Source: Alkalilimnicola ehrlichii (lineage in GTDB: Bacteria > Pseudomonadota > Gammaproteobacteria > Nitrococcales > AK92). Taken from it: a DNA stretch of 64,000 bases. The position numbers were made by a program, and so were the translations under genes. Position 1 is the first letter of the stretch. Each line of letters opens with the position of its first letter. The notes under the pieces were generated by a model. That model was given only the letters and a program-made list of their open reading frames with translations, had not been told where the DNA came from and did no database searches. The stretch spans positions 1 through 64,000 of the forward strand of contig NZ_NFZV01000022.1 in NCBI RefSeq assembly GCF_003399765.1, in the 5' to 3' direction. Positions 37,337 to 46,314 of this stretch are shown piece by piece.

Positions 37337-38092
37337 TCATTTGGCTGCGGCGGCGGCCTCTTTGATAAGCGCGGTGACCTCGTCAGGATGTGATATCTGA
37401 AGCAAGTGCCCGGCGTCGATCTCGATCAACTTGGCGCCAGAACGTTTGGACATCTGCCGCTGAAGCTCCGGTGTGATGATGCGGTCAGCCGTCGCAATGG
37501 CCGCCCAGGCTGGGAGTGTCTGCCATGCGGCGGTCTCGGCCTCGTAGCCGAAGATGGACGCGTTTGCCGGTGTCTGAAACTCCGCGGTGTATCGTGCGTC
37601 GGCCTCGGGCAAACCATTCGCCACGTAGGTGATCCAGGCGTCAGGCTTCACCACGTAGTAGCCGTCGTCGAACACTTGAATTGCGTCCTGAGGCAAATCG
37701 CCCGGTACCGAGGCGTTGAGATAGGCAAGGCTTTCGCCAACTTCGGGTTGGAAGGCGGCGACGTATACCTGTGCTTTAACGTTCGGGTCGACGCCCGCCT
37801 GGCTGATCACCGTCCCGCCATAGGAGTGGCCGACAAGCACAACAGGGCCATCCTGTGCGGTGATCGCGCGGCGTGTGGCAGCAATATCGTGCTCTATCGA
37901 CGTCATAGGAAGTTGAACCGCCGTGACGTGATAGCCGTCGCTTGTCAGCCGGTCGTAGACCGCGCGCCAAGCGCCGCCGTCCATGTTCATGCCATGGACG
38001 AGGACGATGTTGCCGGTCGCCGCCGCCGCGCCAGGCAGGCCTATTACGGCGGCGACCACGGGGCCGAGTAAAGTCAGAAGGATTCGTCTCAT
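37337..38092 (-). CDS. Exported alpha/beta hydrolase
   Basis: A 251-residue protein with a signal peptide (LGPVVAAVIGLPGAAAA). The nucleophile motif is GHSYGG and the Asp/His region near the C-terminus is DAGHLLQISHPDEV. The family includes esterases and lipases; the substrate is unknown. GGAGATCTGAA precedes ATG 38092. It is divergent from the LysR gene, 100 bp apart, so it may be a target of that regulator. Confidence 0.85.
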   Translation of the reverse strand: MRRILLTLLGPVVAAVIGLPGAAAATGNIVLVHGMNMDGGAWRAVYDRLTSDGYHVTAVQLPMTSIEHDIAATRRAITAQDGPVVLVGHSYGGTVISQAGVDPNVKAQVYVAAFQPEVGESLAYLNASVPGDLPQDAIQVFDDGYYVVKPDAWITYVANGLPEADARYTAEFQTPANASIFGYEAETAAWQTLPAWAAIATADRIITPELQRQMSKRSGAKLIEIDAGHLLQISHPDEVTALIKEAAAAAK

Positions 38093-38194
38093 TTCAGATC
38101 TCCGGCTGTGGTTGAGTTCCACCACAGGATGGGACAGCTCTCAGCTATCTGCGAGAGTGATTTATATGAATAGGTCTATCGCGAAAACTGATTA

Positions 38195-39094
38195 ATGGAT
38201 CGCCGGGATATCGCCGATCTTCTCGTCTTCCAAGCTATTGTCGAGGCGGGTAGCTTCACTCGGGCGGCGGCGCGGATGGGGCGTGCGCAGTCCGGTCTAA
38301 GTCAGGCTGTCAGCGCGCTGGAGGCGCGGCTGGGGGTGCCGTTGCTGGCACGGTCGACGCGCAGCGTCCGGCCAACGGAGGCCGGGCAGCGCCTGCTCGA
38401 ACAGGTCGCGCCTGCCCTGCGCCAGATCGAGAGCGGACTGTTGGATGTTCGACAGGAGCGCGACCGGCCGTCGGGTACTCTGCGACTGACAGCGATGGAG
38501 TATCCCGCCCGTGCGATCCTGGTGCCGGCTCTGACCGAATTCCTGGCGAGCTATCCCGGCGTGCGGGTGGATATCCACGTCAGCGACCGGTTCACCGATA
38601 TCGTTAAGGGAGGGTTCGACGCGGGGATCCGCTTCGGTACTCATCTCGAGAAGGATATGGTTGCCGTGCCTGTCGGCCCTGACATCAGCGCAGCCATAGT
38701 CGCCGCACCGGCCTACTACGCCCGCCGAGGCCGTCCTGAACGGCTCGAGGATCTTGAAGCGCACGATTGCCTCAACTACCGCACTGCCAGCCACGGCGAC
38801 CTCTTCCGCTGGATGTTCCGGCAGGGCGCGCGAACGGTCGAGATCCCGGTTAAGGGATCGGCCACCTTCAACGACGCGCCGGTGATGATCGAGGCTGCGC
38901 TGGCTGGCCTGGGTTTGGCCTATGCGTTCGAGCCGCACGTTGCCGAGCATCTGGCGTCTGGGCGACTGGAGACGTGCCTCGATCAGTTTTGCCCGGTGTG
39001 GTCTGGCTACCACCTTTATTACCCGAGCAGACACCAGAAATCGGCCGCCCTTTCGGCGCTGGTGCAGCTGTTGCGGTGTCGGCACCTGCGGTGA
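38195..39094 (+). CDS. LysR-family transcriptional regulator
   Basis: A 299-residue protein with an N-terminal winged helix (FQAIVEAGSFTRAAARMG, SGLSQAVSALEARLG) and a C-terminal substrate-binding domain (residues about 90-290). Regulators of this subfamily with a divergent target gene often bind the intergenic region. The start ATG at 38195 is 100 bp from the hydrolase start. Confidence 0.9.
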   Translation: MDRRDIADLLVFQAIVEAGSFTRAAARMGRAQSGLSQAVSALEARLGVPLLARSTRSVRPTEAGQRLLEQVAPALRQIESGLLDVRQERDRPSGTLRLTAMEYPARAILVPALTEFLASYPGVRVDIHVSDRFTDIVKGGFDAGIRFGTHLEKDMVAVPVGPDISAAIVAAPAYYARRGRPERLEDLEAHDCLNYRTASHGDLFRWMFRQGARTVEIPVKGSATFNDAPVMIEAALAGLGLAYAFEPHVAEHLASGRLETCLDQFCPVWSGYHLYYPSRHQKSAALSALVQLLRCRHLR

Positions 39095-39165
39095 TGCCTC
39101 AGATGACACATGAACTAGCGCATAAGCTAGCGGATACCTATCGACTCGCAGGCTGCCCCGTTCTA

Positions 39166-39236
39166 TTAGCAGCAGCCAGCCGCTTTCGGCCAACTGGGTG
39201 ACAAAAGAAACGGTCCTTGGGTGTCTTGCAGAAGCT
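39166..39236 (+). repeat. Degenerate hairpin repeat A
   Basis: GCAGCAGCCAGCCGC and TTGGGTGTC with GTGACAAAAG between, similar to repeat A but diverged, and lacking the GACACCC left end. Confidence 0.5.
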
Positions 39237-39355
39237 GGGGATCTATAGCTACTCCAGAGATGGAAAACCAGCCCTTATGAGCTGGTTTCCGCTTCAAACG
39301 GGATTCTGGAAAGTGTTGATGGCTTCCTTGCCGCATCGAAGGAACCGGAAACCCG

Positions 39356-40540
39356 TTAGTTGAGTGCTTCCCTGGGCGCTTCTTTATGTAGTCGAACGAA
39401 AAAGAATGCAGCCAGCAATGCGCACACTGAGATACTGGCGCCGGCAAGGCTAAGCACCTCTATCGACGCGTAGGACAAAACTAGGCTGCCTGTCGCCGAA
39501 CCCAGCGCTGCGCCCAGGTAAAGGGCAGAGCCATTAAGTGAAAGGCCCACTGCTGTCGCTTCTGGTGCGAAGCCTGCAATGCGGCTGGACAATGCGGGTA
39601 CCGTAGCCCAGCCAGCAAGGCTCCAAATGAAGACGAGTCCGTGAAATACCACTGTTGTCCCAGGCCCGGAAGCCATTAGCTTGGCGGTAAGTGCCAGTAG
39701 AAGCAACGTGACTATGGTTCCTGCGATAGCGCAGCTTATCGTGACGACAGCGCCAAACCGATCTGCGGCGATTCCGCCAATGATGTTGCCAAATGCCGCA
39801 CCAATCCCGAACGTTAACATGACCCAGGGGATGCCGGCCTGCGTGATGCCGATCGCGGCCGTTGCGAAAGGAGCTATATAGGTGATCAGCGTAAAACCGG
39901 CCATCATTACCAGCATGGTAACGAGCAGCGTGCCGACGATTCGGGGTTGGGTTGCTACGCTCAAGCGCTCGGTCATGGTGATCTTTGGAGCGTGCAAGCC
40001 TCCTGGTAGGTTCTTCCACAACGCGATCGTCGCAATCGTGCCGACCGCAGCGATGACGGCGAATGTCGAACGCCAGCCGCCGTAGTTGGCAATCAGCGTT
40101 CCGATCGGTACACCGGCAGCCGTGGCGATGGTTACGCCGCCCATCACAATAGCGATGGCGCGGCCGCGACGTTCCGGTTCGACAAGCGACACCGCTACCG
40201 AGTTTGCTACGGCCATATACAGAGCACAGCAGACGGCAAGTAATATGCGTGCCGCCATGAGGCTGTAGAAACCCGGACTGGCGGCAGCAAGAATGTTCGC
40301 TGCCACGAACACGATCAGCACCGCGAGCAGCAGCCGACGGCGTTCCATATCTCCGGTCAATGTGGCCACCACGGGCCCGAGCAGGGCATAGGTCAAGGCG
40401 AATACGGTAATCAAATAGCCTGCCTGTGCAATGTTGACCAAAAGGTCATCCGCTACGTGGGGCAGGAGGCCCGAGAGTACGAAAGCCTCCGTGCCGACGG
40501 CGAACGCGCCAATAGCAAGCCAGACCAGTCTTGAGTCCAT
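39356..40540 (-). CDS. MFS transporter, drug efflux type
   Basis: A 394-residue protein with 12 predicted membrane helices. Starts MDSRLVWLAIGAFAVGTEAF, with the DHA1 family loop FALTYALLGPVVATLTGDMERRRLL and WRSTFAVIAAVGTIATIALW. The family exports drugs or sugars using the proton gradient. GGAGAAGATC precedes ATG 40540. The gene is divergent from an FtrA-type regulator, which suggests efflux induction. Confidence 0.88.
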   Translation of the reverse strand: MDSRLVWLAIGAFAVGTEAFVLSGLLPHVADDLLVNIAQAGYLITVFALTYALLGPVVATLTGDMERRRLLLAVLIVFVAANILAAASPGFYSLMAARILLAVCCALYMAVANSVAVSLVEPERRGRAIAIVMGGVTIATAAGVPIGTLIANYGGWRSTFAVIAAVGTIATIALWKNLPGGLHAPKITMTERLSVATQPRIVGTLLVTMLVMMAGFTLITYIAPFATAAIGITQAGIPWVMLTFGIGAAFGNIIGGIAADRFGAVVTISCAIAGTIVTLLLLALTAKLMASGPGTTVVFHGLVFIWSLAGWATVPALSSRIAGFAPEATAVGLSLNGSALYLGAALGSATGSLVLSYASIEVLSLAGASISVCALLAAFFFVRLHKEAPREALN

Positions 40541-40639
40541 GATCTTCTCCGTTTTGCAGCTGTGTCTGGCATACATACTGCCCAGCTCTCGCTAGTGCTG
40601 GAATTGGCGGAAAAGACAATATCTGGTAGATTTCCGCCA

Positions 40640-41620
40640 ATGCGTACATCATCGGACACCCAATCGCCCTTAGTGGCAATCGTTGCCTATAACCGTTTGT
40701 GCATGTTCGAGTTTGGCATTGCGCTGGAGGCGTTTGCCCTGCCAAGGCCTGAACTCAAGCAGTGGTATGACTGCGTCGTGGTAGCAGGAGAGCCCGGTCC
40801 TTGGCAGGTGCTGGGAGGCATGACGGCGGTGGCTGATGCTGGTCTTGAGCGGCTGCATGACGCGGACACGGTCGTCATACCGGGCTGGCGAAATCCACAG
40901 GAGGCGCCGCCGCAGGATTTGTTGCTGGCGCTGCAAGAGGCCAGCCGGCGAGGAGCACGGTTTCTCTCAATTTGTACGGGAGCATTCGTGCTCGCGGAAG
41001 CAGGGCTGCTGGATAACCGTAGGGCCACCACGCATTGGGCTTACGCGCCAGCCTTTCGGGAACGCTTTCCACGCATCACGCTTGAGCCGGATGTCCTGTA
41101 TGTGGATGACGGGAACGTGATCACTTCCGCCGGTAGCACGGCCGGAATCGACACCTGTCTGCATGTTATTCGTCAAGACCATGGTGCGGCCGTGGCCAAC
41201 CATGTGGCGCGCACGTTAGTTATGCCCCCTCATCGGGAAGGAGGGCAGGCGCAGTTTACCGGGGCGCCGGTGGCTGTTCGTCCGGAACGAGCCCTAAGCG
41301 ACGTTCTGGAGTGGGCACGGGAGAGGCTGGATTCCCCGATCACGGTCTCGGATCTTGCCGGTAGGGCAGCGATGAGTGAGCGCACCTTGTTGCGCCGGTT
41401 CGTGGAAGTTACTGGCCTGACGCCCAAGGCTTGGTTGACAAAGGAACGGACCTATAGGGCTAGGCTCTTGTTGGAATCTACCGATATGACGCTGGACGCC
41501 GTTGCCGAAGCATGCGGTTTCCGTTCCCAGGAAAGCTTCAGGAGCGCCTTTCGCCGGACCCTGAAAATCGCGCCGATGACTTATCGCAGACAGTTTCAGG
41601 CTCAGCACCGTCAAGTATAG
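40640..41620 (+). CDS. GlxA/FtrA-like AraC-family regulator with DJ-1/PfpI domain
   Basis: A 326-residue protein. The N-terminal DJ-1/PfpI-like domain (about 10-190; VVIPGW, FLSICTGAFVLAEAGLLDN with Cys) resembles GATase1-type regulators, and the C-terminal AraC helix-turn-helix (SERTLLRRFVEVTG, EACGFRSQESFRSAFRRTL) binds DNA. The ATG at 40640 is preferred to the frame start at 40562, but the ribosome site is weak. Divergent from the MFS transporter by 99 bp. Confidence 0.85.
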   Translation: MRTSSDTQSPLVAIVAYNRLCMFEFGIALEAFALPRPELKQWYDCVVVAGEPGPWQVLGGMTAVADAGLERLHDADTVVIPGWRNPQEAPPQDLLLALQEASRRGARFLSICTGAFVLAEAGLLDNRRATTHWAYAPAFRERFPRITLEPDVLYVDDGNVITSAGSTAGIDTCLHVIRQDHGAAVANHVARTLVMPPHREGGQAQFTGAPVAVRPERALSDVLEWARERLDSPITVSDLAGRAAMSERTLLRRFVEVTGLTPKAWLTKERTYRARLLLESTDMTLDAVAEACGFRSQESFRSAFRRTLKIAPMTYRRQFQAQHRQV

Positions 41621-41923
41621 TCAATGGCCGGAACTAGGGTAACTCGGGGACATATATGGACGCCTCCCCGTGGTCAAGGGTGTTCGTCGATCAAGCAGTG
41701 GGTTTGCGGACAACTATCCGGCGTCTGGATGGGGCGGCATTGGCTGGCCCCGCGCCGTGATGAGAGCGGGTCCCTGACCGCCTAGACACCCACACGTGCT
41801 CGGTGGGCGACGTGTCCTCGCTTTCAGGTTCTTATCACGGATGACCGGTTGCTTCATCGGTAACCGCAAAACCCAGGGTAAAGTGGTTCTGTTGGTGCTC
41901 CTGCTAGTGGTCGTTCTTGCCGC
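41621..41923. other. Stretch without a gene, next to IS110 remnant
   Basis: No supported frame. GC-rich, probably the non-coding end of the IS110-type element at 41924. No end sequence was identified. Confidence 0.3.
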
Positions 41924-42067
41924 TTAGGCGGCGAAGGCCTTATTCATGTCGAACGCGGCTTCCCGCGCCAGGAAGGCCCAGGCGATGCGGACGCATTGGT
42001 TGGCCAGTTGCCACCACGGCTTTGTTGTGCCCGTGCCGTGAATGAGCAACGTACGTATTCTTTGACT
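41924..42067 (-). mobile_element. IS110-family transposase C-terminal remnant
   Basis: On the minus strand TLLIHG and then HGHNKAVV (one frame) and LANQCVRIAWAFLAREAAF (shifted frame) match the C-terminal region of IS110-type transposases (HNKAVVALAN...RIAWALL). Frames are broken by indels and the rest of the gene is absent, so it is a dead fragment. Confidence 0.65.
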
Positions 42068-42369
42068 TTGGTTTCTACTCAAAAAGTCTGGCGCATCATG
42101 ACGCCGTGTGAAGGGGAGGCGTCCATCTCATCAGCCATCCAATCAGTGTCACACTTTATGGGTGGCGCAATCACAGGCTAATGCCTAAGTTAAGCCCCGC
42201 CACGGCGGTTGACCTCAACATCACCGTACGCTAGGCGGTTAACCCGCTTTGCCGTGGCAAAATGCGGAAGTTTTGTACCCTGTCTTCCGCTAATGTGGTG
42301 GGTGTCGTTCGAAACCGCTCCCTTGAGGCGAATGGCTGGCCATTAGCTCACGGCGACGTCGTCGTGAAG
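42068..42369. other. Stretch without a gene
   Basis: Contains inverted GC-rich arms (GCCCCGCCACGGCGG, TTAACCCGCTTTGCCGTGGC) that could be attC-like debris. No frame is supported. Confidence 0.3.
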
Positions 42370-42813
42370 TTAGGCGCTTCGCTTCAGCAGTGACCGCCAT
42401 CGCCACTGCCGGTAACGGTAGAAGACGTTGGCGTAGAGCCAGACAAGAAGTGTGAGCGGGCCCGCCTGAATCTCCACATCATCCGTGTAGCGACACGCTT
42501 GCCCTTCCAACTCCTCAACTTTGATTAGGTGGTTCCATATCGGAACTAGGCCGCCCCCCTCGCAGGTGGCAAGCTCTCGCTTCGCGTCGCTAATCTCCTG
42601 GAATGTGAGTCGGTGCCTCCAGCCAGGAACCACTCCGAAGAACAAGAGCCTTGTTTCCTCTGTCGCCCCCTCGCGCCACTCGCGTGGAAAGCGGTCGGAG
42701 CCCGAGAACCCGAGAAAACCCTTCGTGACGTACAGAAGCGTGTTGCTTTGCTTCACTAGGCTCCACGCTTTTTCGGCCGGAGCCGGCAGTGTACTTGTTA
42801 TTATCGCTCGCAC
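42370..42813 (-). CDS. SRPBCC-like hypothetical protein
   Basis: A 147-residue protein from the GTG at 42813, which has AAGGAAG upstream; the longer frame from 42924 adds sequence that belongs to repeat B. The pattern (LPAPAEKAWSLVKQSNTLL, later VEELEGQACRYTDDVEI) is like the START/SRPBCC fold that binds lipids or polyketides. No catalytic residue is evident. Start lies next to a minus-strand repeat B, so it is a cassette on the opposite strand. Confidence 0.6.
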   Translation of the reverse strand: MRAIITSTLPAPAEKAWSLVKQSNTLLYVTKGFLGFSGSDRFPREWREGATEETRLLFFGVVPGWRHRLTFQEISDAKRELATCEGGGLVPIWNHLIKVEELEGQACRYTDDVEIQAGPLTLLVWLYANVFYRYRQWRWRSLLKRSA

Positions 42814-42830
42814 TTCGCTTCCTTTATTGA

Positions 42831-42899
42831 GCCTAACAGTGATGAGATAGCGCGCGCTATGAGGGCAAAAAACGCGTGCGTCATAATTCCGCGCTTTGC
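42831..42899 (-). repeat. Repeat B, copy 4 (minus strand)
   Basis: Reading the minus strand: GCGCGGAATTATGACGC, GCGCGCGCTATC and finally CACTGTTAGGC, just before the SRPBCC gene start. Same family as copies 1-3, opposite orientation. Confidence 0.6.
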
Positions 42900-43011
42900 T
42901 ACCGGGGGCAGGATATCCACCCAACTTCTGGTCGCCTCACCACTGCCATTTAGCCAATACTTCTACACGTTGACAAGCCATGTCGCGGCATTTATTCGGT
43001 AGGCCGGTTGT

Positions 43012-43119
43012 TTATTCCACCGGGGGCAGATGGATGTCCACCATGTGCCCCTCCACATGCCCTCCGTGCAGGTGCCGGTTTCCGTTCTCGTCTGGGTCTA
43101 AACGTGGAAACTCCGCCAC
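43012..43119 (-). CDS. Short His-rich ORF (35 residues)
   Basis: Reads VAEFPRLDPDENGN then RHLHGGHVEGHMVDIHLPP. Six His in 20 residues could bind metal. The GTG start is weakly supported. It may be the 3' end of a lost cassette gene. Confidence 0.3.
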   Translation of the reverse strand: MAEFPRLDPDENGNRHLHGGHVEGHMVDIHLPPVE

Positions 43120-43131
43120 TTGAGGGGCCCA

Positions 43132-43180
43132 GCGCCCGGGTTAACCTGCGGCCGCCGCCAGAGGCGGGGCTGTCGGGTTA
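43132..43180 (-). repeat. Short attC-like site (minus strand)
   Basis: On the minus strand TTTAACCCGACAGCC and GGTTAACCC bracket the inverted arms CCCCGCC/GGCGGCGG. At about 48 bp it is short for an attC. Confidence 0.4.
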
Positions 43181-43408
43181 AACTGCTGGTTGGGCTTTGC
43201 GTGTCCGCCACTTATTGAGATACGGGAGCACGAACAAGTACAGACCGCTGAGTAGGAGCAACGCGAGCGGCAGTAGTGGCGCATAGGTGAGCCAGGCGGT
43301 AGGTTCCCCTTGCGCCCTTGCGATAAAGTTGGCGATGACGCTCAACGTAAAGGCGATAGACAGCCAGCGGTGAGCTTGCCGAATCCCGTTGTTCAATGAA
43401 GTGTTCAT
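43178..43408 (-). CDS. Small two-helix membrane protein
   Basis: A 76-residue protein with two hydrophobic segments (LSIAFTLSVIANFIA and LLPLALLLLSGLYLFVLPYL). No family recognised. GTGGGGAT precedes ATG 43408. It is 16 bp downstream of the glyoxalase gene and may share a transcript. Confidence 0.55.
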   Translation of the reverse strand: MNTSLNNGIRQAHRWLSIAFTLSVIANFIARAQGEPTAWLTYAPLLPLALLLLSGLYLFVLPYLNKWRTRKAQPAV

Positions 43409-43424
43409 TCGTATCCCCACCGCC

Positions 43425-43832
43425 TCAGCGGCGTGCCTCAATCATCTTCCACCCGTTTCCCGATGGATCGCGAAAGCCGGCGTCTACAGTGCCATAGCGA
43501 TCCACAGGCTCCTGCGTGAACTCCACGCCCAGCGCGTGCATCCGGTCATAGGCCGCGCGGCAGTCGTCCACGGTCAGTACGAGCGGCGGCATTACGCCTT
43601 TAGCCACGACTGCGTGCAGCGTCTGCGCCGTCGCGGGATCGTGCAGCGGCGGCCCCGGTGTGAACAAACCGAGCTGGAACGACGGTTGGTCAGGATATTG
43701 TACCGTCAACCACCGATAATCGCCGTTGCGTACGTCCGTGTGGACGCGGAACCCGAGTTTGTCTACATAGAACGCGAGCGCTTCATCCTGATCTCGCACA
43801 TACACGCCGACTACCTGGACACCCTGATTCAT
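43425..43832 (-). CDS. VOC-superfamily glyoxalase/dioxygenase-like protein
   Basis: A 135-residue protein with the typical repeat of two beta-alpha-beta-beta-beta units: VVGVYVRDQDEALAFYVDKL and, near the C-terminus, DRYGTVDAGFRDPSGNGWKM. Members bind a metal and act on glutathione adducts, catechols or antibiotics; the substrate is not visible. It may be transcribed with the adjacent AraC-type gene. Confidence 0.85.
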   Translation of the reverse strand: MNQGVQVVGVYVRDQDEALAFYVDKLGFRVHTDVRNGDYRWLTVQYPDQPSFQLGLFTPGPPLHDPATAQTLHAVVAKGVMPPLVLTVDDCRAAYDRMHALGVEFTQEPVDRYGTVDAGFRDPSGNGWKMIEARR

Positions 43833-43859
43833 TGGACCCCCGTTTTGGTTAGCACTCTG

Positions 43860-44333
43860 TTAGGGTTCTTTTTTACCGCTAGTCGGGCGGCGCCGCTTCT
43901 CCAAAACTGAGGTTCTCAGATCGGGGCGCTGCGCTGCGCTGAGAATGCAGGCGGGTACGCTGCCGAGGTCGCGCGCCGCAGCCCGTGCGTGTACCCGGAT
44001 TGTGCTCGGCTTCTCGCCGGTGATATCGCGAAAAACGCGCCCGAATGTGCCCAGGCTTCGCCAGCCTGTTTGGAAGGCGATCTCGGTGATGGGTAGGTCG
44101 CTGTCGCGCAGCATCGTTACGGCCCGCTCAATGCGCCGCGTGAGTAGATACCGATGCGGCGGAACGCCGAAGGCCTCTTTGAATGATCGCGCGAAGTGCG
44201 CCTCGGAAACACAGCTCACAGAGGCTAACTGCCGCACGGTCCAATCTTCGTGCGGGGCGGCATCCATCCGGTCCTTCGCGCGCAGCAAGCGCCGTAATAG
44301 CTCGGGATTCTGGCTTGTAGGGGAGCCATTCAT
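43860..44333 (-). CDS. AraC-family regulator
   Basis: A 157-residue protein with the two AraC helix-turn-helix motifs (LASVSCVSEAHFARSFKEAFG, and EIAFQTGWRSLGTFGRVFRD). A short version without an effector domain. The start is taken as ATG 44333; a GTG at 44414 would add 27 residues. It lies 27 bp from the VOC gene, so it may regulate it. A 43-bp piece similar to its middle lies at about 52808-52850. Confidence 0.82.
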   Translation of the reverse strand: MNGSPTSQNPELLRRLLRAKDRMDAAPHEDWTVRQLASVSCVSEAHFARSFKEAFGVPPHRYLLTRRIERAVTMLRDSDLPITEIAFQTGWRSLGTFGRVFRDITGEKPSTIRVHARAAARDLGSVPACILSAAQRPDLRTSVLEKRRRPTSGKKEP

Positions 44334-44448
44334 GCCGCTTTCGGATCTCTGGTCGGCAGCTTCCCCGGCCCAGTCGGCGTGTGTTGGTGTGTTGGGGTCA
44401 GCTTGCTTCAGCACTGGGTTTTGCGATCATTGGCATTTAATGCCGGAA

Positions 44449-45149
44449 TTAGGTGGCGCTTCGGGTTAGTACCCATAGCTTGTCGTTTTCCACAAAGCCC
44501 AAGCGGCGCGCCAAATTCGCTGACGCTCGATTGCTTTCCAGCGCTCCCCACACGGCAGATTTGCCCCGCTTTTCCATACGGTGCATGAGATGAAGCACGG
44601 CGGCCGCCGCGTACCCTTGGCGACGATAGCTCTGAACCGTGTCAATGGAAATGTCCCACAGCGATTCCGTTTCTGCCGCAACGTAGGCGAAGGCCACTGG
44701 GCGTTCGCCGTCAAAGGCCGCCACAACTGACACCCCATCTTCCGCAACACGGGAGAGCTCGGCCATTAGGTCAGCCGGCAAATGATCCTGTGCAGCAATC
44801 TCGCTCAGGCTGATCTCCCGGCATTGCTTGAGCGGAGCCGGGGGGAGGTGTTCGGGTGTGCTAAAGACCGTAGCAGGCTCCGCTACAAACTCCGGCAGGA
44901 GCGATCGCACGCGGTCAATGTTGTTCGCGAAGGCAAGCAGGTCCGTGACCTCGCCGGCGGCCGCCGCGAGGGCCTGAGGTTCCGGCTCGCCTACCACTGC
45001 CCCAAACCGTCCGCACTCCAGACTACAAAGCCGCTCCGACTCGGATTCTCAAGCAGCTTGGAATCCGCCCGTTGTAGCAAGGTGCGCGTCTCCACCCATA
45101 GCGGCAAGTCTGGCAGACTTGAGAGATAACGCTGCTTTACCTCATCCAC
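44449..45149 (-). CDS. GNAT-family acetyltransferase (frameshifted)
   Basis: About 233 residues if one base is restored. The C-terminal GNAT domain has WDISIDTVQSYRRQGYAAAAV (acetyl-CoA-binding R/Q-x-x-G-x-A/G) and SNRASANLARRLGFVE. The N-terminal part (GTG 45149; VDEVKQRYLSSLPDLPLWVE) ends in SADGLGQ and needs one G in CAGTGGTAGG (about 44995-45000) to join VVGEPEPQALA. The substrate is unknown. Confidence 0.75.
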
Positions 45150-45182
45150 CTTCTGCGTCTCCGATTATTAGGCCTATGAGCG

Positions 45183-45245
45183 TTACGTAACGCTCGAATT
45201 AAACCGCGCTGCAAAGCGGTGGCGGCTTGAATGAATTGTTGGCCG
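45183..45245 (-). repeat. attC-like site (minus strand)
   Basis: On the minus strand GGCCAACAATTCATTC to GAGCGTTACG, with the arms CCGCCACCGC/GCGCGG. It lies between the GFA gene end and the GNAT gene start, so cassettes are also oriented on this strand. Confidence 0.65.
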
Positions 45246-45246
45246 T

Positions 45247-45654
45247 CTACGGCTGTGTATCGAAGACTGTCGCTCCTTCTGGAATCTGATACCAGTCCTG
45301 TTTCTCTTGCACCCAAACATGGATAGTCGGATGAACAATGCTTGTATCGTCGAGTGTAGATGGCTTGAGCATGATCTTGTCTGGGTGGTTGGGGCTGAAG
45401 TGGTAGATGTGGTTGCTGCATACAGGGCAAAGTTTTGCAACAGTTTTATTTCCGCTGTCCGCAAGTCTACTCCACTCCTTCAACTCGCCTTCGATCTCGA
45501 TGGCTTTTGAGTCAACCATCGCGGTGATGCTGAAAGCGCTTGTCGATAGCTTTTGGCACTGCTTGCAGTGGCAGGCGGCAATAGCAATGGGCGGCTCATG
45601 TAACTTGTAGCTAACTTGGCCACATTGACATGAACCACCTATGGGATAATTCAT
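45247..45654 (-). CDS. GFA/CENP-V-type glutathione-dependent formaldehyde-activating-like protein
   Basis: A 135-residue protein with GSCQCGQVSY, ACHCKQCQKLS and LCPVCSNHIYHF, the Cys pairs of the GFA/Mss4-like family that bind zinc. Family members may activate formaldehyde with glutathione, or bind zinc in other roles. AAGGAG is eight bases before ATG 45654. It sits between two minus-strand attC-like sites. Confidence 0.88.
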   Translation of the reverse strand: MNYPIGGSCQCGQVSYKLHEPPIAIAACHCKQCQKLSTSAFSITAMVDSKAIEIEGELKEWSRLADSGNKTVAKLCPVCSNHIYHFSPNHPDKIMLKPSTLDDTSIVHPTIHVWVQEKQDWYQIPEGATVFDTQP

Positions 45655-45675
45655 TTCCGAAACTCCTTCATGACG

Positions 45676-45752
45676 GCTAACGCCGCGCACACCAGCGCGA
45701 GCTTGCGAGCGTCCGGCCGCCGAAGGCTGCGTAGAGCTGCGCTTGGTTAGCC
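45676..45752 (-). repeat. attC-like site (minus strand)
   Basis: On the minus strand GGCTAACCAAGCGCAGCTC to GGCGTTAGCC, with arms CAAGCTCGCGC/GGCGGCCGGACGCTCGC. Well formed. Confidence 0.75.
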
Positions 45753-45753
45753 C

Positions 45754-45915
45754 TAATTCTCGGGGGGCATACTTTGTGGTTATAGGCCGCCAATATATGC
45801 CTGAATATTTTAGTTCGGAATAACAATATTCTGTTACTGTCCCATCGCGATACCGCGCGATACCGGACACCCATTCGACCGTGCGCTCGCGGTGGATTAG
45901 CCGCTTGATCTGCAT
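45754..45915 (-). CDS. Small conserved cassette protein (C1), duplicated at 52880-53068
   Basis: About 53 residues; MQIKRLIHRERTVEWVSG to YWRPITTKYAP. The C-terminal 30 residues (YCYSELKYSGIYWRPITTK) are almost identical to the copy at 52880 (YCYSELKDSGIYWRPMTTK). A stop after KYAPEN is met in the other copy, and here if one G is dropped from the G6 run at about 45758-45763. Function unknown; no motif. Confidence 0.5.
45757..45845. repeat. Repeat C, copy 1
   Basis: About 90-125 bp nearly identical to 52882-52970 (GGCATACTTTGTGG, GGCCGCCAATATATGCC, TTCGGAATAACAATATT). Carries the small ORF end above. The adjoining attC-like piece (GCTTGGTTAGCC) is also shared. Confidence 0.8.
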
Positions 45916-46023
45916 CTAAGAAATGGGGTGCCAAGCATGGGAAGACTCTGTAAAATCTGTGTTTTGTCTCTATAATCAAAGAGTTGAATGGTACTGATCC
46001 TGGGGAATGTCACGGGGTGTGGA

Positions 46024-46284
46024 ATGGAAAAGCTCGATGACACTCTTAGAGCCATGGTCGAGGAGGCTGAGCGCACGGAGCCCGACCGGGAGATTGCGGT
46101 TATCGTAACCGTGACTAAGGGTACGCGCCCTTCTGTTCTCACGGACCTCGGCTTTCACATCGAGCGAGATTATGCATCCATCTCGGCGGTATCCGGACGT
46201 GCCACGGCGGCCGTGCTCCGTAAGCTGGTCGCCCTTGAAGAAGTCCGGTGTATCGAACGCGACGGCGAGGTCCGCGCCTCGTAG
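46024..46284 (+). CDS. Inhibitor I9-type small protein
   Basis: An 86-residue protein (ATG 46024; the frame from 45988 adds 12 residues without support). Its pattern, IAVIVTVTKGTRPSVLTDLG then ISAVSGRATAAVLRKLVALE and IERDGEVRA, is like subtilisin propeptide/I9 inhibitors, which fold as a beta-alpha-beta-beta-alpha-beta sheet and block the protease cleft. It is convergent with the subtilase gene, 30 bp apart. Confidence 0.65.
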   Translation: MEKLDDTLRAMVEEAERTEPDREIAVIVTVTKGTRPSVLTDLGFHIERDYASISAVSGRATAAVLRKLVALEEVRCIERDGEVRAS

Positions 46285-46314
46285 GGCGCGGCTGTGCACC
46301 GGCGCGCGCTCTTG

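Noticed and set aside
41924-42067. Active IS110 element
   Set aside because: Only a broken C-terminal fragment is present.
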